Origin: Sphingopyxis sp. YF1
GTDB taxonomy: Bacteria; Pseudomonadota; Alphaproteobacteria; Sphingomonadales; Sphingomonadaceae
Reading direction: 5' to 3'
Length of the DNA stretch: 64,000 nucleotides
Assembly: GCF_022701295.1 (NCBI RefSeq)
Contig: NZ_CP033204.1
Span: 1,922,001-1,986,000 of the forward strand
Under the pieces are notes generated by a model. That model worked only from the letters and a program-made list of their open reading frames with translations. It did no database searches and was not told where the DNA came from. Positions 49,138 through 56,673 of this stretch are shown piece by piece (position 1 is the stretch's first letter; each line of letters starts with the position of its first letter). Position numbers and translations under genes: made by a program.

Positions 49138-50636
49138 CAGCCCTCTCCTTCGAACAGCGCGCGCAGCCCCGGCGCCGACGGTTTCATCGACGGGGTGCGC
49201 GGAAAATCGGCGACGATGCGGAAATGGACGGGCACCTGATAGGCGATCAGCCGGTCCTTGAGCCACGCCTTGAGCTCGTCCGCCGCCGGCGCTGCGGCAC
49301 CGTCCCTGAGGATGATCGCCGCGGCGGGAACCGCGCCGAGCCGCGCGTCGGGCACGCCGACGACGGCCGCCTCGCGAACCGCCGGGTGGGTGTTGAGTAT
49401 CCCGACGACGTCGTCAGGGTGGATCTTGAAGCCGCCGCGGATGATCGCATTGTCGGCGCGGCCGCGGATGAACAGGAAGCGGTCGGCGTCGAGGATCGCG
49501 CGGTCGGTGGTGCGCAGCCATTCGAGGCCGTTGCCGAGTTGCTCGCCCCTGAGTTCGAGCAGGCCTTCCTCGCCGGACGGCAGGACCGCCCCACTCTCGG
49601 GATCGACGACGCGCGCCTCCATATTGGCGTGGACGCGCCCGACCGCGCCGCGCTTCTCGGTCCAGTGGCGGTGGAAATCGTCGATCGTCCAGCCCGCGAC
49701 CGCGCCCGCGAATTCGGTCGCGCCGTAATTGGCGCAGATCGGGATGCCGTAACGCGCGTAAAAGGCGTCGACGAGATCGGGCGACAGCGGCGCGGTCCCC
49801 GAGATCAGCGACTTGAGGCTGGAAAGATCGGCCGGATCGACATCGGCGTCGAGCAGCATGCGCACCGCCGAGGGCACCGCCGAGGCGACCGCGGGCCGGT
49901 GGCGCCGCACCGCATCGACCCACGCGTCGACACTGAATTTTTCGAGCAGCGCGATCTTGCGCCCTGCCATCAGCGCGCCGATGCAGCCGTAAATGCCGCC
50001 GATATGGGTCAGCGGGTTCATGACCATCGTCACACCCGATCCGAGCCGCGGCGGATCGTCGAAGCTCTTGCCACGTTCATATTTGGCGAAGCCGCGAAAG
50101 CTCGCGTCGAACGCGGCACGGCTCAGCGGTACGCGCTTCGGGGCACCGGTGGTGCCGCTAGTCAGCATCTCGATCGCGACCCCGGGCGAGGTCTGCATCG
50201 CAGCACGGACATCTCCGGCGACGATGCGAACGCCCTCCAGGCGCGGTCCGACCTCGATCACCGCCGACCCGGCACGCGCCAGCGCTTCGGCGAGGCCCGG
50301 GCGCGCAAGGTCGGTGGCGTCGGCGATCACCACCGGCAGCTCCAGCCCTTCGACATCGGCGAACAGCCGCGCGTCGGGCAGCACCGGGTTCAGCGTGACG
50401 AGACAGCGGTCGGTCGACAGCACCGCGACGATCGCCGCGACATGGCCGGGGCGGTTGCGCAGCATGATGCCGACGCGCGCATCCTCGGGCAGCCCCATCG
50501 CGTCGAGCGCCGCCTCGATCGCGCGGACATTGCCGGCGATCCGCGCCCAGCTATATTCGGCGCCTTCGAAATCGATCTCGGTGCGATCGGGATCGAGTGC
50601 CATGATCGCACGCAGTTTCTCGGTCATCATCGCCAT
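49137..50636 (-). CDS. Class I acyl-CoA synthetase (AMP-dependent ligase)
   Basis: 499 residues. P-loop EMLTSGTTGAPKRVPLSR (about residues 164-181), ICANYGATEFAGAV, hinge FIRGRADNAIIRGGFKIHPDDVV, and a C-terminal Lys in TPSMKPSAPGLR at the place of the usual GK. It would make acyl-CoA from the operon's acid substrate. It sits between SDR genes with one-base overlaps at both ends, indicating strict translational coupling. Starts MAMMTEK; any of the three Met codons could initiate. Confidence 0.87.
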   Translation of the reverse strand: MAMMTEKLRAIMALDPDRTEIDFEGAEYSWARIAGNVRAIEAALDAMGLPEDARVGIMLRNRPGHVAAIVAVLSTDRCLVTLNPVLPDARLFADVEGLELPVVIADATDLARPGLAEALARAGSAVIEVGPRLEGVRIVAGDVRAAMQTSPGVAIEMLTSGTTGAPKRVPLSRAAFDASFRGFAKYERGKSFDDPPRLGSGVTMVMNPLTHIGGIYGCIGALMAGRKIALLEKFSVDAWVDAVRRHRPAVASAVPSAVRMLLDADVDPADLSSLKSLISGTAPLSPDLVDAFYARYGIPICANYGATEFAGAVAGWTIDDFHRHWTEKRGAVGRVHANMEARVVDPESGAVLPSGEEGLLELRGEQLGNGLEWLRTTDRAILDADRFLFIRGRADNAIIRGGFKIHPDDVVGILNTHPAVREAAVVGVPDARLGAVPAAAIILRDGAAAPAADELKAWLKDRLIAYQVPVHFRIVADFPRTPSMKPSAPGLRALFEGEG

Positions 50637-51400
50637 CAGAGCGCGAGGCCTCCGCTCGCTTCGATCACCTGCCCTGTCACCCAGCGCGCGTCGTCGCCGA
50701 GCAGCATCATGACCGCGCCCGCGATGTCCCCGGGCTCGCCGACCCGCCCCATCGGTGTGTGCTTCGCGGTCGCTTCGTCCCAGCCGGGCTGTTCGCGCAG
50801 CGCCGCGATAAAGTCGGTCGCGACCGCGCCGGGGGCGACGCAGTTGCAGGTGATCCGGCGTTTCGCCACCGCAAGCGCGGTCGAAAACGTCAGGCTCTGG
50901 ATCGCACGCTTGGTCATTGCATAACTGGCGGCGAAGGGCTGGCCGACCTTGCCCGACATCGACCCGATATTGACGATGCGGCCGCCGTCGCGGAGGCGCG
51001 GCAACGCCGCCTGCGTCACGAAATGCGGCCCCTTCACATTGACCGCGAACAATTCGTCGAACAGCGCCTCGTCCGCGCCCTTGAGCGAACCGTCGCGCCC
51101 GCCGCGGCCGACCCCGGCATTGTTGATCAATATGTCGAGATTGGGCGCGCCGCCGAACTCCGCATCGCAGGCGGCGAACATCGCCTCGATTCCAGCGAGC
51201 GACGACACGTCGGCCTGCACCGCGAAGGCCCGGCCGCCCGCCGCGACGATCTCCGCGACCAGCGCGTCGGCGGCGTCCTTGCTCCCGGCATAGTTGACCG
51301 CGACATGCGCCCCCGCCTGTCCCAGCCGCCGCACGATCGCCGCGCCGATTCCGCGCGATCCGCCGGTGACGAGCGCGGTCTTGCCGATCAATTCGCTCAC
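50636..51400 (-). CDS. SDR-family oxidoreductase, tandem paralog 2
   Basis: 254 residues. TGGSRGIGAAIVRRLGQAG, INNAGVG, NIGSMSG and YAMTKRAIQSLTFSTALAVA carry the cofactor site and Ser/Tyr/Lys triad. Start is GTG 51400 (VSELIGKTALVTG), overlapping the stop of the neighbouring SDR (GTGA). It is similar to 51397-52158 over the whole length, so the two arose by duplication. Probable NAD(P)-dependent alcohol or hydroxyacyl-CoA dehydrogenase. Confidence 0.87.
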   Translation of the reverse strand: MSELIGKTALVTGGSRGIGAAIVRRLGQAGAHVAVNYAGSKDAADALVAEIVAAGGRAFAVQADVSSLAGIEAMFAACDAEFGGAPNLDILINNAGVGRGGRDGSLKGADEALFDELFAVNVKGPHFVTQAALPRLRDGGRIVNIGSMSGKVGQPFAASYAMTKRAIQSLTFSTALAVAKRRITCNCVAPGAVATDFIAALREQPGWDEATAKHTPMGRVGEPGDIAGAVMMLLGDDARWVTGQVIEASGGLAL

Positions 51401-52158
51401 AGGAACAGCCCCCCGCTCGCTTCGACGATCTGGCCGGTGACCCAATGCGCGTCGTCGCGGACGAGCATTATCACGGCGCCGGCGATATCGTCGGGGACGC
51501 CGAGGCGCTTCATCGGGGTGAGCTTCGCCGTGCTTTCGGCCCAGCCGGGTTTTTCGAGCAGCGCGCTGTTGAATTCGGTGTCGACCGCACCGGGTGCGAC
51601 GAGGTTGCAGGTGATGCCGCGCGGCGCGACGACGACCGCGGTCGACATGGTGAGGCTCTGCAACGCGCGTTTGGTCGCGGCATAGGCGGCGAAGGGCGGG
51701 AGCGCCGAGCGTCCGCCGAGCGAGCCGATGTTGACGATGCGCCCGCCGTCGCGGAGGCGTTCGAGGCAGAACTGGGTGATGAAATGCGGCGCCTTCTGGT
51801 TCACCGCAATCATGCGGTCGAACAATTGCTCGCTGCATTTGGCAAGGCTGCCGGCGTCGCCTTCGCCGCCGACCCCGGCGTTGTTGACCAATATGTCGAG
51901 GCTGGGTGCCCCGCCGAACACCGCGTCGCACGCGGCGAGCATCGCGCGAATGCCGTCGAGGCTACCGACGTCGGCCTGCACCGCAAAGGCCTTGCCGCCC
52001 GACGCGACGATCTCCGCGACCAGCGCTTCGGCGGCGTCGCGGCTGCCCGCATAGTTGACCGCGACATGCGCGCCGGCCCCCGCGAGTCGCCGCGCGATCG
52101 CCGCGCCGATACCGCGCGAGGCGCCGGTGACGAGCGCCGTTTTTCCGCTCAGTTCCAT
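51397..52158 (-). CDS. SDR-family oxidoreductase, tandem paralog 1
   Basis: 253 residues. TGASRGIGAAIARRLAGAG, VNNAGVG, NIGSLGG and YAATKRALQSLTMSTAVVVA are the cofactor and catalytic motifs; the C-terminus ends WVTGQIVEASGGLFL, nearly as in its paralog. First gene of the seven-gene operon 52158 to 45674. A degenerate copy of the shared operator lies 36 bp upstream in the gap to the divergent enoyl-CoA hydratase operon. Confidence 0.88.
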   Translation of the reverse strand: MELSGKTALVTGASRGIGAAIARRLAGAGAHVAVNYAGSRDAAEALVAEIVASGGKAFAVQADVGSLDGIRAMLAACDAVFGGAPSLDILVNNAGVGGEGDAGSLAKCSEQLFDRMIAVNQKAPHFITQFCLERLRDGGRIVNIGSLGGRSALPPFAAYAATKRALQSLTMSTAVVVAPRGITCNLVAPGAVDTEFNSALLEKPGWAESTAKLTPMKRLGVPDDIAGAVIMLVRDDAHWVTGQIVEASGGLFL

Positions 52159-52193
52159 CGATTACGCTCTCCCCATATCGTTCAACATAATTG

Positions 52194-52209
52194 ACTTAGT
52201 TATACATGT
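52194..52209. promoter_or_regulatory. Shared operator TTATATAACTAnGT (copy 6)
   Basis: Minus-strand reading ACATGTATAACTAAGT; its last 13 bases equal those of copy 5. It lies in the 87-bp divergent region between the SDR operon and the enoyl-CoA hydratase/acyl-CoA dehydrogenase operon, so both could be co-regulated. Confidence 0.55.
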
Positions 52210-52245
52210 GGTGCAAGCCCTGCCGAAAAGAAAAAGGGAGTGGAC

Positions 52246-53025
52246 ATGTCTCGACTGATCCTGAGCGAGCGCGACGGCGCGCTGCGTATCCTGACGCTGA
52301 ACCGGCCCGACCGGCACAATGCGATGGACGACGACATGTCGTCGCTGTTCCAGACGCTGCTTGGCGAGGCGCTCGACGAAAGCGACAGCAGCGCGATCCT
52401 GATCCGCGCCGAAGGCAAGAGCTTCTGTTCGGGGCGCGACACCGATGTGCTCGGCCACCGCGCGCGCGACGAGAGCGATTTCCACTTCATCCGGCGGCAT
52501 CAGGAGGGGCGGCTGCGGATGCAGGAATCGACCAAGCCGATCATCGCGGCGCTGAAGGGCGGCGCGATCGGCGGCGGATGCGAACTCGCGCTCGCCGCCG
52601 ACATTCGCATTTCCGACACCAGCCTCAAGATGGCGCTGCCCGAAATCCTCTACGGCGTGCTGCCCGACACCGGGGGGACGCAGATGATGACCGCGCTGAT
52701 CGGCCCGTCGCGGACCAAATATATGGTGATGAGCGGGCGGAAGATCGACGCCGCGACCGCGCTCGAATGGGGCGCAGTCGATTTCGTCGTCGCGCCCGAC
52801 GAACTCGATGCCCGCGCGCTGGAAATCGCGCGCGATATCGCGGCGAAACCGCCGATCAACCTCGCGCTGGCCAAGGAGATGATCAACCTGATGCACGGCT
52901 CGACGATCCGCACCGGCACCCGCGCCGAGCTCTACGCCCAATCCTATCTGTTCAAGACCGAGGATTATCAGGAAGCCCGCGCTGCGCTCCGCGAGAAGCG
53001 CGCACCCAGCTACAAGGGGAAATAA
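52246..53025 (+). CDS. Enoyl-CoA hydratase/isomerase family protein
   Basis: 259 residues, ordinary crotonase. Oxyanion segments GKSFCSGRDTDVLG and LKGGAIGGGCELALAADIRI, the glycine turn LPEILYGVLPDTGGTQ with one acidic residue (Glu), and the helical C-terminus PPINLALAKEMINLMHG are all in normal order. It hydrates a 2-enoyl-CoA or shifts the double bond. Start ATG 52246 follows AAAGGGAGTGGAC; the GTG at 52240 is less likely. First gene of the plus-strand beta-oxidation operon. Confidence 0.9.
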   Translation: MSRLILSERDGALRILTLNRPDRHNAMDDDMSSLFQTLLGEALDESDSSAILIRAEGKSFCSGRDTDVLGHRARDESDFHFIRRHQEGRLRMQESTKPIIAALKGGAIGGGCELALAADIRISDTSLKMALPEILYGVLPDTGGTQMMTALIGPSRTKYMVMSGRKIDAATALEWGAVDFVVAPDELDARALEIARDIAAKPPINLALAKEMINLMHGSTIRTGTRAELYAQSYLFKTEDYQEARAALREKRAPSYKGK

Positions 53026-53026
53026 G

Positions 53027-53935
53027 ATGGCGCTCCCTTCCCCTCCCCCGCCCGGCGCCAAGGCGCTGCCCGACGGCACTTATGCCGGACAGGTCGTCGC
53101 GGTTACCGGTGGCGGCACCGGGCTCGGCAAGGGCATGGCGGTCGAGTTTGCAAGGCTCGGCGCCAGGATCGCGGTGCTGAGCCGCAAGCCTGAACATCTC
53201 GAAGCCGGGCTGGCGGCAATCCGGGCGGTCGGCGCCGAGGCGATCGCGGTCGCCTGCGACGTGCGCGATCCCGACGCGATCGCACGCGCCTTCGACGCGA
53301 TCGAGGCCCAGTTCGGCCCGGTCGACGTGCTGATCAACAATGCCGCGGGCAATTTCCCAGCGCCCGCCGAGGAAATGACCCCCAACGGCTTTCGCACCGT
53401 CGTCGACATCGTGCTCAACGGCACCTATAATTGCAGCCGCGAATTCGCGATCCGGCGGCTGCGCGACGGCAAGCCCGGCGCGATCCTCAACATCGGCGCG
53501 ACCTACAGCTGGACCGGCGGCCCCGGTACCTCGCACTCGGCGGCGGCGAAGGCCGGCGTCACCAACCTCACCCAGAGCCTCGCCGTCGAATGGGCACCCG
53601 ACGGCATCCGCGTCAACTGCATCGCCCCGGGGCGCTTTCCGCACGACGACCTGCCCGGCCACATGACGCGCCACCGCGAAGGCGAGCGCGGCGACAATAC
53701 GATACCGGGGCAACGCGTCGGCGAGGTGCGCGAACTCGGCTGGGCGGCGACCTTCCTCTGTTCGCCCTACGCCAGCTACATCAGCGGCCACACGCTGGTC
53801 GTCGATGCTGCCAACTGGCTCCGCCGGTCGCTGGTGATGCCCGAATTCGTGCCGATCCGCGAACAGTTCGGCAAGCGCGCGATCGAAAGCGGCAGCGCGA
53901 AGGCGGCAATCGCGAAAACGCGGGGGGACGCTTGA
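53027..53935 (+). CDS. SDR-family protein, 2,4-dienoyl-CoA reductase-like
   Basis: 302 residues. Cofactor site VAVTGGGTGLGKGMAVEFA, INNAAGNFPAPAEEM and NIGATYSWTGGPGTSHSAAAKAGVTNLTQSLAVEW. The HSAAAKAGV segment keeps the Lys but lacks the usual Tyr, as in 2,4-dienoyl-CoA reductases (DECR group), and NAAGNF is a DECR signature. It would reduce a dienoyl-CoA with NADPH so that beta-oxidation of unsaturated intermediates can go on. It begins 1 bp after the hydratase stop and overlaps the next start (TGATG). Confidence 0.83.
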   Translation: MALPSPPPPGAKALPDGTYAGQVVAVTGGGTGLGKGMAVEFARLGARIAVLSRKPEHLEAGLAAIRAVGAEAIAVACDVRDPDAIARAFDAIEAQFGPVDVLINNAAGNFPAPAEEMTPNGFRTVVDIVLNGTYNCSREFAIRRLRDGKPGAILNIGATYSWTGGPGTSHSAAAKAGVTNLTQSLAVEWAPDGIRVNCIAPGRFPHDDLPGHMTRHREGERGDNTIPGQRVGEVRELGWAATFLCSPYASYISGHTLVVDAANWLRRSLVMPEFVPIREQFGKRAIESGSAKAAIAKTRGDA

Positions 53936-55086
53936 TGGACATCGGCTTTTCACCCGAGGAAACGCATTTTCGCGAAGAGTGCCGCGACTGGCTGCACGCC
54001 AATGTCCCCGCCGAAACGCGCCCGCTCGACGCCGCCGACGCGATCGGGTTCGACAAGGCGTGGCAGCGGCAATTGTTCGACGCCGGCTGGGCGGGGATCA
54101 ACTGGCCGACCGACTATGGCGGCCGCGGGCTGTCGATCGTCCAGCAGGTCATCTGGCTCGAGGAATATGCCAAGGCGCACGCGCCGTGGATCGGCGCGAA
54201 CTTCGTCGGCATCAATCACGGCGGCCCGACACTGATCATCAACGCCAGCGAAGAGCAGAAGGCATACCACCTGCCGCGCATCCTGACGGGCGAGGCGATC
54301 TGGTGCCAGGGTTTCTCGGAGCCCGGCGCGGGATCGGACCTCGCCGGGATCAAGACGCGCGGACGGATCGAGGGCGACGAACTCGTCGTCAACGGGTCGA
54401 AGATATGGACCAGCTTCGCGCATGTCGCCGACTGGCAGGAACTGGTGCTGCGCACCGAGGACGGATCGCGCCGGCACAGCGGGCTGAGCTGGGTCATCTG
54501 CGATATGCACGCCCCCGGCATCACCGTCCGCCCGATCCGCAAGATGTCGGGACAGATCGAATTTGCGCAGGTCTTCTACGACGACGTTCGCATCCCGCTC
54601 GCCAATGTCGTGGGCGGGCTCGGCAACGGCTGGAAGGTCGCGATGTCGACGCTGAGCTTCGAGCGCGGCACCGGCTTCATCGCCGACCAGGTCAAGCAGG
54701 GGCAGGAGATCGACGACCTGATCGCGACAGCGCGCGCGAACGGCATGATCGGGGACGACCGCATCGCTCACGAACTGGCGCAGATGCGCGCCGAGGTCGC
54801 GGCGCTGCGCGCCATGACCTATCGCAACATTTCCGAAGTCGTGCGCACCGGCCAGCCAGGCGCCGAGGCATCGCTGATCCGCCTGTTCACCGCCGAACTC
54901 GGCCAGCGGCTCGACCGCATGGCGGTGGCGCTGGCCGGGCCCGAGATGCTCGACTTCGCCTATGGCGACGACAATGCGGTCGGCGACTATCTGCGCGGCT
55001 TTGCCGGGACGATCGCCGGCGGCAGCGCGCAGATCCAGCGCGACATCATCGGCGAGCGCCTGCTCGGCCTACCCAGATCGCGATGA
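53935..55086 (+). CDS. Acyl-CoA dehydrogenase, large subunit type
   Basis: 383 residues. FAD-binding acyl-CoA dehydrogenase fold: N-terminal helices (FSPEETHFREECRDWLHAN), the flavin strand WCQGFSEPGAGSDLAGIKTRGR, the middle beta domain VVNGSKIWTSFAHVADW and the C-terminal helix LRGFAGTIAGGSAQIQRDIIGERLLGLP. It is followed at once by a second, shorter acyl-CoA dehydrogenase, the arrangement of heteromeric FadE enzymes such as ChsE1-ChsE2 of steroid side-chain degradation. Start ATG 53935 overlaps the upstream stop. Confidence 0.92.
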   Translation: MDIGFSPEETHFREECRDWLHANVPAETRPLDAADAIGFDKAWQRQLFDAGWAGINWPTDYGGRGLSIVQQVIWLEEYAKAHAPWIGANFVGINHGGPTLIINASEEQKAYHLPRILTGEAIWCQGFSEPGAGSDLAGIKTRGRIEGDELVVNGSKIWTSFAHVADWQELVLRTEDGSRRHSGLSWVICDMHAPGITVRPIRKMSGQIEFAQVFYDDVRIPLANVVGGLGNGWKVAMSTLSFERGTGFIADQVKQGQEIDDLIATARANGMIGDDRIAHELAQMRAEVAALRAMTYRNISEVVRTGQPGAEASLIRLFTAELGQRLDRMAVALAGPEMLDFAYGDDNAVGDYLRGFAGTIAGGSAQIQRDIIGERLLGLPRSR

Positions 55087-55144
55087 ACGCGCAGCGGGCA
55101 TCGCGCCCCGGCACCGGTCGGGGCCCAGAAACCAAGGACGCCTC

Positions 55145-56044
55145 ATGAACCTGACCCCCGACGACGACCAGCGCGCCTTCGTCACCGCGACCGCCGACTG
55201 GTGCCGCGACACCATGCCGCTGGAGGACGCCCGCGATCGCCCGGCGGACCTGTGGAACCAGCTTGAGGCGATGGGCCTGCCGGGCATCACCGCGCCCGAA
55301 GCGAATGGCGGCCTCGCGCTCGATCATGCGACCGAGGTGCTGGTCTTTGCCGAACTCGGCCGCCACCTGGCACCGGTCGCGTTGCCCGCTTCGGCGGTCG
55401 CCGCCCGCTGGACGGGAACGCGCGGCAAGACCGCACTGGCCGTCGCCGCTTCAGACGGCCTGCGTCTGCTCGATGGCGATGCTGCGCAGCATGGGCTCGG
55501 CATTTTCGACGGAAGGATCGGCCATTTCGCCCTGCCCGCCGGGCTCGTTCCCGGCCACTCCCTCGACCCCTCTGCCACGCTGGTCCGGCTGTCCGCGATG
55601 CCCTTGACCGAGACGGTCGACGACCCGCGCGCCGCGCTTCACCTGCAGTTGCTGGCCGCCGCCTTTTCGGTCGGCTGCGCCGATGCGGCGCGCGACATGG
55701 CGGTCGACTATGCCAAGGTCCGCGAACAGTTCGAACGTCCGATCGGGTCGTTCCAGGCGATCAAGCACATGTGCGCCGACATGGCGGTGCGCGCCGCGGT
55801 CGCGCGCTCGCAGCTCTATTATGCCGCCTGCGCGCTCGACGCGGAGGATGCCGACACGACCTTCCATGTCGCCGCGGCGAAACGCCTCGCCGATCAGGCG
55901 GCGCTCGATAACGGCCGCGCCAATATCCAGATTCACGGCGGCATCGGCATGACCGACGAGGCGTTCCCGCACTTCTGCCTGAAGCGCGCGCATCTGCTGC
56001 AATTCGTCGCGTCGGTCGACGCGGCGGCCCTGCTCGCGGCCTGA
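55145..56044 (+). CDS. Acyl-CoA dehydrogenase, short subunit type
   Basis: 299 residues, shorter than the usual 380. The N-terminal helical domain (TPDDDQRAFVTATADWCRD) and a C-terminal domain with YAKVREQFERPIGSFQAIKHMCADMAV and IQIHGGIGMTDEAFPHFCLKRAHLL are present. The middle beta domain is largely missing. Such short partners pair with a full-length subunit to make an alpha2-beta2 dehydrogenase with half the usual FAD content. 58 bp after the large subunit; last gene of the operon. Confidence 0.87.
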   Translation: MNLTPDDDQRAFVTATADWCRDTMPLEDARDRPADLWNQLEAMGLPGITAPEANGGLALDHATEVLVFAELGRHLAPVALPASAVAARWTGTRGKTALAVAASDGLRLLDGDAAQHGLGIFDGRIGHFALPAGLVPGHSLDPSATLVRLSAMPLTETVDDPRAALHLQLLAAAFSVGCADAARDMAVDYAKVREQFERPIGSFQAIKHMCADMAVRAAVARSQLYYAACALDAEDADTTFHVAAAKRLADQAALDNGRANIQIHGGIGMTDEAFPHFCLKRAHLLQFVASVDAAALLAA

Positions 56045-56050
56045 GCCGTG

Positions 56051-56611
56051 TCAGTCGTCGACGATGGCCTGGAATTCCTGTTCCAGCCATCGCCGCAGGC
56101 CGGGTTCGACCGGTCCGGCGAATTCGGCGAGCGGCAGCTGGTCGCGGTAGGCGAAGAAGCCGAGCGAGACCATCATGAAACGCGCCGCCTTCACCGCCGC
56201 GGCCTCGCCCCCGAACCAGTGCTGCAGCGGATCGAACACGCGTTCGCGCAGCAATCGCTGCGCCACCGCGCGCGCCTCGCTGTCGGCAGCGGCGCGAAAC
56301 ATCATGGGCAGCGGACTGACGCGATCGTCGTCGTCGGCAAAGCGCGCGACGATCGCCTTCCCGAACCCCTGCTTCGGCAGGTCGGTCATCATCCGTGTGT
56401 TGAGCGCGGCGTCGAGCGCGGCCTCGAACAGCTTGAGCTTGCCGCCGAAATAGCGGCTGACCAGCGACGGATTGACCCCGGCGAGCGCGGTGATGTCGCG
56501 CACCCCCGCCTCGGCGAAGCCCTTGGTCGCGAAAATTTGCTGCGCAGCATGGAGGATCGCGGTTCGCGTCCGGTCCGCGTCGCGCGCGGGTGTTTCAGTC
56601 GTCGTCGCCAT
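56051..56611 (-). CDS. TetR-family transcriptional regulator
   Basis: 186 residues. DNA-binding domain RTRTAILHAAQQIFATKGFAEAGVRDITALAGVNPSLVSRYFGGKLKLFEAAL, then a helical ligand domain ending in LRRWLEQEFQAIVDD. Divergent from the second P450. The perfect palindrome GTAAACGATCGTTTAC lies between them, 24 bp upstream of the regulator start, and overlaps the P450 promoter, so repression of the P450-aldehyde dehydrogenase-SDR operon is likely. Confidence 0.9.
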   Translation of the reverse strand: MATTTETPARDADRTRTAILHAAQQIFATKGFAEAGVRDITALAGVNPSLVSRYFGGKLKLFEAALDAALNTRMMTDLPKQGFGKAIVARFADDDDRVSPLPMMFRAAADSEARAVAQRLLRERVFDPLQHWFGGEAAAVKAARFMMVSLGFFAYRDQLPLAEFAGPVEPGLRRWLEQEFQAIVDD

Positions 56612-56623
56612 CGCATCTCTCCG

Positions 56624-56652
56624 TTGACTCCGAATGTAAACGATCGTTTACT
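56624..56652 (+). promoter_or_regulatory. Putative promoter of P450 operon 56674
   Basis: -35 TTGACT (56624-56629), 17-bp spacer, -10 TTTACT (56647-56652). The TetR palindrome overlaps the spacer and most of the -10 box. GAGGAGAGG follows as ribosome site before ATG 56674. Confidence 0.6.
56636..56651. promoter_or_regulatory. TetR operator palindrome
   Basis: GTAAACGATCGTTTAC, a perfect 16-bp palindrome between the divergent TetR and P450 genes, in the size range bound by TetR-family dimers. Confidence 0.75.
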
Positions 56653-56673
56653 TACGTCAAGAGGAGAGGATGG

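Noticed and set aside
48319..49266. SDR with 43 extra N-terminal residues
   Set aside because: The extension overlaps the synthetase gene out of frame; ATG 49137 begins directly before the cofactor motif.
50636..51931. Longer form of the SDR gene with about 180 extra N-terminal residues
   Set aside because: The extra part is Arg-rich shadow of the neighbouring SDR; the GTG at 51400 overlapping that gene's stop is a better start.
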